Part shown: positions 1 through 5,196 of the stretch, piece after piece | Position numbering within the stretch: position 1 is the stretch's first letter | Layout: every line of letters starts with the position of its first letter | NCBI GenBank assembly: GCA_028275005.1 | Contig: JAQCNN010000148.1 | Coordinates: 1 to 5,563 of the forward strand | Reading direction: 5' to 3' | Origin: Salinirussus sp. | GTDB lineage: Archaea; Halobacteriota; Halobacteria; Halobacteriales; Haloarculaceae | DNA length: 5,563 nt | The notes under the pieces: model-generated | Database searches by the model: none | What the model saw: only the letters and a program-made list of their open reading frames with translations | What the model was told of the DNA's origin: nothing | Position numbers and translations under genes: made by a program

Positions 1-105
1 GACCCGGACGGCTCACTCGAGGAGCTCCGACTCGCGTACGCCCGCGGCGACCTGACCGACGAGGAGTACGAACAACGGCGGGAGCGACTCGAACGGGACA
101 CCTGA
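1..105 (+). CDS. SHOCT-domain protein, C-terminal fragment
   Basis: Frame 1 is open from the window edge to a TGA at 103-105, giving the last 34 residues of a protein whose start lies outside. The visible part contains LEELRLAYARGDLTDEEYEQ followed by RRERLER. This matches the SHOCT (short C-terminal) domain pattern: a helix 'LeeLkeLyd.G.IteeEye' followed by a charged second helix. SHOCT is a roughly 30-residue C-terminal module found on many otherwise unrelated, often membrane-associated prokaryotic proteins, so the function of the full protein cannot be inferred from this piece. The gene converges on the long regulator gene to its right, with 110 bp between the two stop codons. The SHOCT assignment is fairly safe; the rest of the protein is unknown. 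Confidence 0.8.
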   Translation, partial: DPDGSLEELRLAYARGDLTDEEYEQRRERLERDT

Positions 106-118
106 CGGCGGGGCTGGC

Positions 119-160
119 GGGCAACGTAGAGGGCCGCCAACTCCGGCGGAACCGTTGCTC
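119..160. terminator. Two-tier inverted repeat in a convergent gap (possible bidirectional terminator)
   Basis: An outer stem pairs GCAACG (121-126) with CGTTGC (153-158), extendable by a G-U pair and one G-C pair to 119/160. An inner stem pairs CCGCC (134-138) with GGCGG (145-149). It sits between two genes that end toward each other, where a terminator is expected. Haloarchaeal terminators are usually T-rich and no T tract follows on either strand, so the role is an inference from position and symmetry. Confidence 0.3.
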
Positions 161-215
161 TCCGCGGCTCCTACCGGTCGCCGCTCGCTTCCGGAGACGC
201 CCTGCTCGGCCCTCC

Positions 216-3200
216 CTACTCGAACAGCTCCTCGAACGCCTTGCGCTGTGCGGCCCGGAGATGCTGGTGGTAGGTCGGCCGGGAGATGTCCATCGACTCG
301 GCGAGTTCGTTGCCGTCGATATCCCGTGGCCACTTGAAAAAGCCCCCGAGGTAGGCCGTCCGGAGGGCCGTCTCCTGCCGGTCGGTAAAGCGCTCGGAGA
401 GTGCCGCCCGGAACTCCTGGCGGGTCTCGACGGGCCGCTCGCGCTCGTGGTAGCCAACAAGGTCCGTCGAGGGGTACCGTCGTTCGACGAGGTCGAACAC
501 CTCGCGGGCCTCCCCCTCGTAGGGGAGTTCGACCGTAAATCGGGTCGTCCCGCCCTCTCCGCCCACCTCGCGGGGGACCGCGCCGAACTCCGTCAGCGTC
601 GCCAGCAGGGAGTCCTCGACGGTGAGTTCGAGCAGGCAGCCGTCCTCGTGGTCGGTGATCAGCTTGACCGCCGTGACGTCCGAGTCCTCGCGGGCCAGCG
701 CGGCCAGGCGCTCCCCGTCGGCGTCCTCCGCGGTGACGTACAGCCGGAGGCTCCCGTCCGGACGGTAGTCGGTGCCCGCGGCCTCCACCTGACAGTCCGC
801 GCCCCGCGAGAGCCGACAAAAGAGGAGGTCGGCGTCGTTGACGGTGAACTCCAGTTCGATGATCTCCGTGGCGTCCATGATCCGACCGCGCTCGATGGCG
901 TTGATGGCGTTGGCGACGGCCCGGCCAATCGCGGTGAGCACGGCCTGCTCGCGCTTGTCGAAGGCGCCGGCCTCGCCGGCAAAGACCGTCAGCACGCCGT
1001 AGGCCGTCTCCTTGTACATCAGCGGAACCACGATGCTCGCCTGGACCGCCTCGCCGAGCATCGCCGACGCACAGGGCACGTCCTCGGCGCTCTCGGCGAT
1101 ATCCTGGACGACCTGTGGTTCGCCCGTCCGGTACGCCCGCGCCACGGGCCCGTCGTCGTTCAGGTCGAACTCAAACTCCGCCGCCGGGATGTCGCCACGG
1201 CCCGCCCAGGTCGACGGGGACAGGGTCTCACTGGCAACGTCCGGCCGCCCCAGCCACGCGAAGCTGTAGGGGTCGGCGGCCGCAAGCTCCGAGACGACGC
1301 CCTCCGCGAGCTCCTCGCGGGTGACCGCCTGGACCAGCACCTCCACGGTGTCCTCGACGAGCCCGTTGACCCGGTCGAGGACGGTCTCGGTGTGTTGCTG
1401 GGCCTCCCGAACCTCGCGTTCCCGCTTGGCGCGGGTGCAGGCCGCCGCCGCCGAGGTTGCCAGCAGGGCCAACACCTGCTGGTCGGTCTCGTCGAAGGCG
1501 CCGGGCTCGGGCGCGCCGACGCTGATCGTCCCGTGGACACCGACCGGGTGGTACATGATCGAGCGGATCCCACCTCGGCCGGCGACCTCGTCGTCGGTGA
1601 TATCGTTGACCACGCGTGGCTCGCCGCTGGCGAACACCTCGCCCGGGTTGCCCTCGCCGACCTCGTAGACCGGCCGGCTCCCCATCTCGGCGGCCATCCG
1701 CTCGGTGCGGGCCGCCGGGGCGAGTGTCCCTGCCTCCCGGTCGTACAGCCGGACGAGGTTGATGTCGAAGCCGAGCACCGACTGGGCGGCGGCGACAGCG
1801 ACCTCGGCGACCTCCTCCCGGTCCCGGGCCTGCATCAACTGGCCCGTCGCCTCCAGCAGCCCGGAGAGCATCTCCCGCTGGGCGCGCTGGTCGCTGACGT
1901 CGCGTGCGACCCCGGTCGCCCCGACGACCTCCTCGCCCTCCGTGACCGGCGCCCCCGACAGCTCGTATGGCAGATAGTCGCCGGCCTTCGTCTCGATGTC
2001 CACCTCGAAGGAGACCCGCTCGCCGTTGTTGACCCGCTCGATCGCCTGCCGGGCACGCTCGCGGTCGGCCTCGGCGATGAACTCCTCGGCGGTCATCCCC
2101 GCAAGCTCGGCCTCGCTGTAGCCGGTCACGTCGACCACCCGGTCGTTCCAGCGAACCAACTGTCCCGTCTCGTCGAAGGCGTACAGCGGGTCGGGCAGGC
2201 TGCCGAGGATGCTCTCGACGAAGGCCTGCTCGTGTTCCAGGTCCAGCACGTACCGCACCCAGTCCGTCAGCATCTCTACGAGTGCAGTCTCGCTCTCGGT
2301 GAACTCCCGCTCTCTCGGCGAGCGGTCGGCAAAGCAGACTGTCCCGTAAGGCTCCCCGTCGAGGCTGAGTTCGGCCCCCAGGTAGCAGGCAACGCCAACC
2401 TCGCGGGCGCCGGCCGGCCACCGGTCGTCGACGTCTGTCACACCGAGGACACCCTCGCTCCCGACGACCTCCTGACAGACGGTCTCCGACAGCGGCAGCG
2501 TCACGCCCGGCTCCACACCCGGGTGCTCGCCCGCGACCGCCTCGACACGCCAGGTGTCGCCGTCGACCTGCGTCAGCATCCCGATATCGACGCCCAGGCG
2601 CTCCCGGCCAACGGCCAGGATCCGCTCTAACTTCTCCGTTGCACCCAGGCCCGTGTCCGAGACGGTGGCGTGTAGCTCCTGGAGCGCGCTCTCGCTCGCC
2701 GCGAGCTCCTCCCGGGCGGCCCGGCGCTCGGTCACGTCACGGAAAAACAGCGAGGCGCCGTCCTCGTCGGGATAGGCCCGGACCTCCATCCACGCGTCCA
2801 GCACCTCGTGGTGCTCCTCGACGGTCACCGCCTCGCCGGCCGCCGCCGCCGCCTCCGTCGCCCGCCGGAACACCGTGCCGTCGCCGGGTGTGGCCTCACT
2901 AAAGGGCCGCCCAACCGCCCGCTCGGCGTCCACGCCCAGGGTCTCCGCGGCCGCCCCGTTGAGGTAGGTGACCGTCCACTCCCCGTCCAGGGTGACCACA
3001 CCGTCGGTCATCCGCTCTAATGGGTCCTCCGTGTGTTCGACCGCGCTTGCGCCCCCGTCCGTGGTCGTCGCCTGTGCCCGCTCCGGTGTGTCAGCACCGC
3101 CGACCGCCTCCCGGACGCGCCGCGACAGCACCGCCCCGGCCCCCGGGCCGTCCCTGACCACCGGGAGGTGTGGCGCCGCCTGACCGGCGTCCGCGTCCCG

Positions 3201-3410
3201 GCCGGTCAGCACTACCGCTGGGAGCGGGCCATCCGCGAGCGCCTCCGCCATCCCCACCCCGTCGCCCTCCGGTAGGCCCACGATACAGTCGTAGCTGTCG
3301 GCGTCAACGGCCGACACCCGCGGCGCCCGGCCAACCGCGCCGACTGTGTCCCGGACCCGTTCGGCCCGGTCGTCCCGCGCACCCACGAGACAGACTCGAA
3401 CGTCATTCAT
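216..3410 (-). CDS. Bat-like multi-sensor transcriptional regulator (REC-like/PAS/GAF/PAS/GAF/GAF/BAT/HTH_10)
   Basis: The product has 1064 residues. Approximate domain order: degenerate receiver 1-105; PAS 125-235 (YLNGAAAETLGV, ending FFRDVTERR); GAF 255-392; PAS 395-510 (LPDPLYAFDETGQLVRWNDR, ending VARDVSDQR); GAF 519-665; GAF 675-840; Bat-associated domain 848-990; HTH_10 1003-1056 (FTDRQETALRTAY, then SRPTYHQHLRAAQRK as recognition helix region). Such proteins are cytoplasmic one-component regulators: PAS and GAF domains sense small molecules, redox state or light and the C-terminal HTH binds DNA. There is no histidine kinase domain and no membrane segment. The receiver-like part lacks the phospho-acceptor Asp: the end of strand 3 reads DCIVGLPEGDG, with Gly45 where Asp is expected. 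I chose ATG 3410 (MNDVRVCLVG) because receiver strand 1 follows at once and a TATA-like element lies 24 nt upstream. A TTG start at 3437 would add nine residues unlike the family and overlap that element. Family confidence is high; ligand and targets are unknown. Gene bat itself is a different, shorter relative. Confidence 0.92.
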   Translation of the reverse strand: MNDVRVCLVGARDDRAERVRDTVGAVGRAPRVSAVDADSYDCIVGLPEGDGVGMAEALADGPLPAVVLTGRDADAGQAAPHLPVVRDGPGAGAVLSRRVREAVGGADTPERAQATTTDGGASAVEHTEDPLERMTDGVVTLDGEWTVTYLNGAAAETLGVDAERAVGRPFSEATPGDGTVFRRATEAAAAAGEAVTVEEHHEVLDAWMEVRAYPDEDGASLFFRDVTERRAAREELAASESALQELHATVSDTGLGATEKLERILAVGRERLGVDIGMLTQVDGDTWRVEAVAGEHPGVEPGVTLPLSETVCQEVVGSEGVLGVTDVDDRWPAGAREVGVACYLGAELSLDGEPYGTVCFADRSPREREFTESETALVEMLTDWVRYVLDLEHEQAFVESILGSLPDPLYAFDETGQLVRWNDRVVDVTGYSEAELAGMTAEEFIAEADRERARQAIERVNNGERVSFEVDIETKAGDYLPYELSGAPVTEGEEVVGATGVARDVSDQRAQREMLSGLLEATGQLMQARDREEVAEVAVAAAQSVLGFDINLVRLYDREAGTLAPAARTERMAAEMGSRPVYEVGEGNPGEVFASGEPRVVNDITDDEVAGRGGIRSIMYHPVGVHGTISVGAPEPGAFDETDQQVLALLATSAAAACTRAKREREVREAQQHTETVLDRVNGLVEDTVEVLVQAVTREELAEGVVSELAAADPYSFAWLGRPDVASETLSPSTWAGRGDIPAAEFEFDLNDDGPVARAYRTGEPQVVQDIAESAEDVPCASAMLGEAVQASIVVPLMYKETAYGVLTVFAGEAGAFDKREQAVLTAIGRAVANAINAIERGRIMDATEIIELEFTVNDADLLFCRLSRGADCQVEAAGTDYRPDGSLRLYVTAEDADGERLAALAREDSDVTAVKLITDHEDGCLLELTVEDSLLATLTEFGAVPREVGGEGGTTRFTVELPYEGEAREVFDLVERRYPSTDLVGYHERERPVETRQEFRAALSERFTDRQETALRTAYLGGFFKWPRDIDGNELAESMDISRPTYHQHLRAAQRKAFEELFE

Positions 3411-3434
3411 ACCGTGACCGTGGGCGGCAACGCA

Positions 3435-3440
3435 CAAAAG
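3435..3440 (-). promoter_or_regulatory. TATA-like element of the regulator gene (leaderless type)
   Basis: On the - strand CTTTTG lies 24 nt before ATG 3410. That spacing puts the predicted transcription start at or next to the start codon, the usual leaderless arrangement in haloarchaea. No Shine-Dalgarno sequence is visible before the ATG, which agrees. The element overlaps TTGTGCGTTG (3428-3437), a 10-mer also present upstream of the TusA gene. Confidence 0.45.
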
Positions 3441-3467
3441 TACCTGCCATGTTAGGCGGGACCTGCG

Positions 3468-3480
3468 ATCAGGCCCTGAT
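3468..3480. repeat. 13-bp palindrome upstream of the regulator promoter
   Basis: ATCAGG (3468-3473) and CCTGAT (3475-3480) form a perfect inverted repeat around a single central C. It lies about 30 bp upstream of the regulator's TATA-like element and about 47 bp beyond the DUF302 stop codon. The position suits an upstream regulator-binding site. The single-base spacer makes an RNA hairpin without a proper loop unlikely. Function is inferred from position and symmetry only. Confidence 0.3.
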
Positions 3481-3497
3481 ACCCTCTCCAGTTGTGT

Positions 3498-3510
3498 CCC
3501 CGTACCGGGG
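3498..3510 (-). terminator. Short GC hairpin after the DUF302 gene
   Basis: CCCCG (3498-3502) pairs with CGGGG (3506-3510) around a 3-nt loop, starting 17 nt past the DUF302 stop on the - strand. It could help end the DUF302 transcript before the separately promoted regulator gene. No T tract follows and a 5-bp GC stem is not rare at this composition, so support is weak. Confidence 0.22.
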
Positions 3511-3526
3511 TCGGCGACGCCCGGAC

Positions 3527-3967
3527 TCAGAGGTTCGCGAAGGCCTCGTCGACGAGTTCGCCGGTGTCGGCGACGATGTCGGCCATCGTCCCGTCGTCGG
3601 GGGCCATCCCGACCAGCCGCGCGACCCGCATGATCGAGACGTGGTAGACGCGCTGACGGCCCGGCTCCTCCTCCCAGACGACGACGTTACACGGAAAGAG
3701 TGCGCCCATCCGTTTGTCCGTGGCGTCGAGCGCCCGGTCCGCGACCTCGGGGTTGCACGCGCCGAGCACGTAGTAGGGGTCCCGGCCCGCGTCGACCTTC
3801 TCGTTGAGCATCTCCGAGGGGGAGAACTCGGTCGCAACACCGAAGCCGGCGTCGGTGAACACCTCCCGGACGTGTTCGACGGCGGCCTCGTGGTCCATCT
3901 CCAGGGTCGCCTCCTTCGTGCCGACGTCGTCGGGGTCCAGCTGTGTCGGGTCGATTGGAATTGCCAT
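3527..3967 (-). CDS. DUF302 family protein
   Basis: The product has 146 residues, is acidic and has no signal peptide or membrane segment, so it should be cytoplasmic. The central segment YYVLGACNPEVADRAL (65-80) followed by MGALFPCNVVVWEE (87-100) is the recognisable DUF302 core, in which 'LGaCNP...A..aL.....g.llPCNVvv.e' is conserved. Two cysteines, Cys71 in ACNP and Cys93 in PCNV, sit in these conserved positions. The biochemical role of DUF302 is not established; the family recurs beside sulfur- and redox-related genes, and here it lies directly downstream of the TusA/DsrE2 pair on the same strand. ATG 3967 (MAIPIDPTQL) was chosen because a BRE/TATA-like pair lies at leaderless distance. 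The reading frame stays open up to 4192, but that 75-residue extension is rich in Arg, Pro and Cys, unlike the acidic protein. The 225-bp gap to the DsrE2-like gene and this promoter suggest at least partly independent expression. Confidence 0.88.
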   Translation of the reverse strand: MAIPIDPTQLDPDDVGTKEATLEMDHEAAVEHVREVFTDAGFGVATEFSPSEMLNEKVDAGRDPYYVLGACNPEVADRALDATDKRMGALFPCNVVVWEEEPGRQRVYHVSIMRVARLVGMAPDDGTMADIVADTGELVDEAFANL

Positions 3968-3990
3968 GCCCCGGAGCTTCGGGTGGGACA

Positions 3991-4005
3991 AGTGAACCCC
4001 TTTCG
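3991..4005 (-). promoter_or_regulatory. BRE/TATA-like promoter of the DUF302 gene
   Basis: On the - strand CGAAA (4005-4001, BRE-like) is followed by four G and then TTCACT (3996-3991, TATA-like), with 23 nt to ATG 3967. CGAAA just before the TATA position is common in haloarchaeal promoters, and the spacing fits a leaderless start. TTCACT is a weak match to the TTTAWA type. Confidence 0.4.
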
Positions 4006-4109
4006 GTCGCCACACACCACCCGTCGCAAGCGTCTGTGACCGGACCGTCAACCTGCTGCACGGACACGCCGGCGGAAGTGGCGTTGCTCCACGTACACAC
4101 AACCGGACG

Positions 4110-4127
4110 CCCGGCACGACGGCCGGG
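4110..4127 (-). terminator. GC hairpin downstream of the DsrE2-like gene
   Basis: CCCGGC (4110-4115) pairs with GCCGGG (4122-4127) around a 6-nt loop, starting 65 nt past the DsrE2-like stop on the - strand and upstream of the DUF302 promoter. It may attenuate or end the tusA-dsrE2 transcript. There is no T tract and the sequence is very GC-rich, so this is only suggestive. I see no gene in the rest of the gap 3968-4192. Confidence 0.25.
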
Positions 4128-4192
4128 GGTACCGCCGCGTCCAGCGAGCACCGGGAGTCGAGACGGCACGACCCGGCCCGGCGGTGAGCCAC

Positions 4193-4642
4193 TCAGACGA
4201 GGAGCTGGATGTCGGCCTCGGCCATGTCCTGGACGGCGGTGGCCGCCCCGACACCGGTCGTGACGCCGTCGAAGAAGTCGTCCTCGTCGTAGTCCAGCAG
4301 GTCGATGGTCATCTGACAGGCCTGGAACTCCACGCCCATCTCCAGGGCGGTCTCGACCAGTTCCCCGACCGTTGCGGTGTCGTTGTCGTCGATGCGCCGC
4401 TCCATCATCCTCGTGGTGACCCGGTCCATCCCGGGGAGCGCGCCGACGACGTTCGGGACCGGCATGTTGGGGTTCCCGACCGAACTCAGCTTCAGGTCCG
4501 CCGAGTGCTCCTCGTGGAGGATGTCGAGCCCCCAGAAGGTGTGAAAGACGGTCACCTCGTAGCCAAAGGCGGCGGCGGTGCTGGCGAGGATCAGCGGGGG
4601 GTAGGCCATGTCCAGTGTCCCCTTTGTGGCGATGAGCGCCAC
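4193..4642 (-). CDS. DsrE2-like (DsrE/DsrF/DrsH-like) sulfur-carrier family protein
   Basis: From GTG 4642 the product has 149 residues. IATKGTLDMAYPPLILASTA (4-23) followed by VTVFHTFWGLDIL (30-42) is the signature start of the DsrE2 type of the DsrE fold. Further on come GNPNMPVPN (56-64), EFQACQMTIDLL (105-116), with Cys109 the only cysteine and the presumed persulfide site, and GVGAATAVQDMAEADIQLLV at the C-terminus. In sulfur oxidisers DsrE2 works with rhodanese and TusA in cytoplasmic sulfur transfer; here TusA is directly upstream and a rhodanese is divergent. The start is uncertain. GTG 4642 has AGGAG (4656-4652) 9 nt upstream. However, ATG 4703, just 2 nt after the TusA stop, opens a plausible leader in a different frame, and the codons just before the GTG read TTADQEPTK in the DsrE frame. 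I suspect a 1-nt disruption near 4668-4680. The conserved fold is intact either way, so I do not call it a pseudogene. Confidence 0.87.
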   Translation of the reverse strand: MALIATKGTLDMAYPPLILASTAAAFGYEVTVFHTFWGLDILHEEHSADLKLSSVGNPNMPVPNVVGALPGMDRVTTRMMERRIDDNDTATVGELVETALEMGVEFQACQMTIDLLDYDEDDFFDGVTTGVGAATAVQDMAEADIQLLV

Positions 4643-4703
4643 CTTCGTCGGCTCCTGGTCGGCGGTGGTCGCCGCCGGCCTCCGGTTTGGTCTCAGTGCC
4701 CAT
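4643..4703 (-). other. Out-of-frame N-terminal leader of the DsrE2-like gene (apparent frameshift)
   Basis: ATG 4703 follows the TusA stop TGA (4708-4706) by 2 nt and has AGGA (4717-4714) 10 nt upstream. It reads MGTETKPEAGG, an ordinary haloarchaeal leader, and then turns into Arg/His/Gly-rich DHRRPGADEGGAHRHKG. From about 4672 onward the DsrE frame reads ATTADQEPTK, again leader-like, and runs straight into VALIATKG. Dropping one C at 4677/4678 of the GC run would join them as MGTETKPEAAATTADQEPTK. It may be a sequencing error, a real indel tolerated through GTG 4642, or chance. Confidence 0.55.
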
Positions 4704-4705
4704 CG

Positions 4706-4951
4706 TCACTCGGTCCTGCGCACGTAGTGTTGGTAGACGTCCTCGCCCTCCACCTGCTCTAACAGCTTGACGCCGTCGGTGCCGGCTGCCCAGCCGTCGA
4801 TGTCACTCACACTGCCGGGGTCCGTCGCGAGCACCTCGAGGACCTCCCCCTCGACGAGACCGTCCGTGGCGGCCTTTGTCTCTATCACTGGCATTGGACA
4901 CGATGCACCCTTCACGTCGAGCGTCTCCGCGATGTCGAATTCTACACTCAT
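4706..4951 (-). CDS. tusA: TusA-family sulfur carrier protein
   Basis: The product has 81 residues, the usual size for this family. LDVKGASCPMPVIETK (11-26) is the TusA signature, 'lD..G..CP.Pv..tk', with Cys18 of CPMP as the persulfide-bearing residue. The remainder fits the small two-layer fold: GEVLEVLATDPGSVSDI (35-51) holds the conserved 'G..l.V.atDp....Di' strand and turn. It is soluble and cytoplasmic, and accepts sulfur from a rhodanese or cysteine desulfurase for delivery to a partner. Whether this one serves tRNA thiolation, molybdenum cofactor work or sulfur oxidation cannot be told from sequence, but the adjacent DsrE2-like gene points to sulfane-sulfur traffic. ATG 4951 (MSVEFDIAET) was chosen because the family begins close to the signature and GGAG lies 10 nt upstream. 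The frame is open to 5011 but that extension would run through the promoter region. Its stop lies 2 nt before the next ATG, which suggests translational coupling. Confidence 0.93.
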   Translation of the reverse strand: MSVEFDIAETLDVKGASCPMPVIETKAATDGLVEGEVLEVLATDPGSVSDIDGWAAGTDGVKLLEQVEGEDVYQHYVRRTE

Positions 4952-4961
4952 TGTCGTTCTA

Positions 4962-4965
4962 CTCC
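4962..4965 (-). promoter_or_regulatory. Shine-Dalgarno-like GGAG before the TusA gene
   Basis: On the - strand GGAG (4965-4962) lies 10 nt before ATG 4951. This supports that start over the longer frame and implies a leadered transcript, unlike the leaderless-type starts of the regulator and DUF302 genes. Confidence 0.4.
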
Positions 4966-4975
4966 GTTGGTCTGT
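4966..4975. repeat. Direct repeat GTTGGTCTGT, copy 1
   Basis: GTTGGTCTGT occurs here and, identically and in the same orientation, at 5018-5027. The copies are 52 bp apart and flank the predicted TusA promoter, so they may be paired regulator sites. Confidence 0.35.
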
Positions 4976-4997
4976 ATTGGAGTCAACGCACAATACA
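4973..4997. promoter_or_regulatory. 25-bp inverted repeat, candidate operator of tusA
   Basis: TGTATTG (4973-4979) and CAATACA (4991-4997) are perfect 7-bp inverted arms around an 11-bp spacer. A 25-bp span with this spacing suits a dimeric helix-turn-helix regulator bound across two turns of DNA. If CTTTTG at 5009-5014 is the TATA element, transcription would start near 4984, in the middle of this repeat, which is a classic repressor position. No RNA role is evident. Confidence 0.45.
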
Positions 4998-5008
4998 CGT
5001 TCCGGGGG

Positions 5009-5014
5009 CAAAAG
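5009..5014 (-). promoter_or_regulatory. TATA-like element of tusA
   Basis: CTTTTG on the - strand, the same hexamer as at the regulator promoter (3435-3440). A start about 25 nt downstream (near 4984) would give a leader of about 33 nt holding the GGAG. A competing TATA-like candidate is TATTGTG within 4989-4997. Confidence 0.35.
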
Positions 5015-5017
5015 AAT

Positions 5018-5027
5018 GTTGGTCTGT
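5018..5027. repeat. Direct repeat GTTGGTCTGT, copy 2
   Basis: Second identical copy of the 10-mer at 4966-4975. It lies just upstream of the CTTTTG element of tusA. Between here and about 5128 I see no supported gene or site. Confidence 0.35.
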
Positions 5028-5128
5028 GGAAGCGCTGTGAACGGCTACGGCGCCGGTCGGACGGTACGAGCTGGCAGGAACGGCGTCAGAGCGCGTTTGA
5101 AGCGTAAGAAACTCTGACCACTGCCTGA

Positions 5129-5160
5129 TTGTATTGTGTAGAACACAACTTACTATACAA
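5129..5160. promoter_or_regulatory. AT-rich block with two inverted repeats upstream of the rhodanese gene
   Basis: The sequence turns sharply AT-rich here. An inner inverted repeat pairs TTGTGT (5134-5139) with ACACAA (5143-5148) around 3 nt. An outer one pairs TTGTAT (5129-5134) with ATACAA (5155-5160). The left side contains TGTATTGTG (5130-5138), which also occurs on the - strand at 4997-4989 before tusA. The block lies just upstream of the TATA-like element, where activators or repressors bind in archaea. Confidence 0.42.
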
Positions 5161-5162
5161 AC

Positions 5163-5168
5163 GCTTTA
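5163..5168 (+). promoter_or_regulatory. TATA-like element of the rhodanese gene
   Basis: CTTTAG lies 28 nt before ATG 5197, preceded by CAAACG that could serve as BRE. It predicts a leaderless or very short-leader transcript, in agreement with the lack of a Shine-Dalgarno sequence. The alternative TTACTATA (5150-5157) would give a leader of roughly 15-20 nt. Confidence 0.42.
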
Positions 5169-5196
5169 GTGTTCGAACCCGGTAGAACGGGTGTAC

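Noticed and set aside
261..2630. Open frame of 789 codons on the + strand, antisense to the regulator gene
   Set aside because: GC-rich haloarchaeal genes leave long stop-free antisense frames. The translation shows no known domain, is rich in Arg, Gly and Pro in place of the acidic haloarchaeal bias, and the opposite strand encodes a clear chain of domains.
3968..4192. 75-residue upstream extension of the DUF302 protein
   Set aside because: The residues are rich in Arg, Pro and Cys with no family resemblance. ATG 3967 has a BRE/TATA-like pair at leaderless distance and gives the usual start.
3687..4709. 340-codon - strand frame running from the TusA stop through the DsrE2-like and DUF302 genes
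   Set aside because: Only its first dozen codons look like protein (the leader discussed above). The rest is the out-of-frame shadow of two recognised genes and is full of Arg, Gly and His.
4952..5011. 20-residue N-terminal extension of TusA
   Set aside because: It runs through the inverted repeat and GGAG, does not resemble TusA, and the family starts near its CPxP signature.
5016..5117. Small + strand frame of 33 residues from ATG 5016 (MLVCGSAVNG...)
   Set aside because: It is strongly basic, which is unusual in this organism, has no promoter or family match and lies among promoter elements of tusA.
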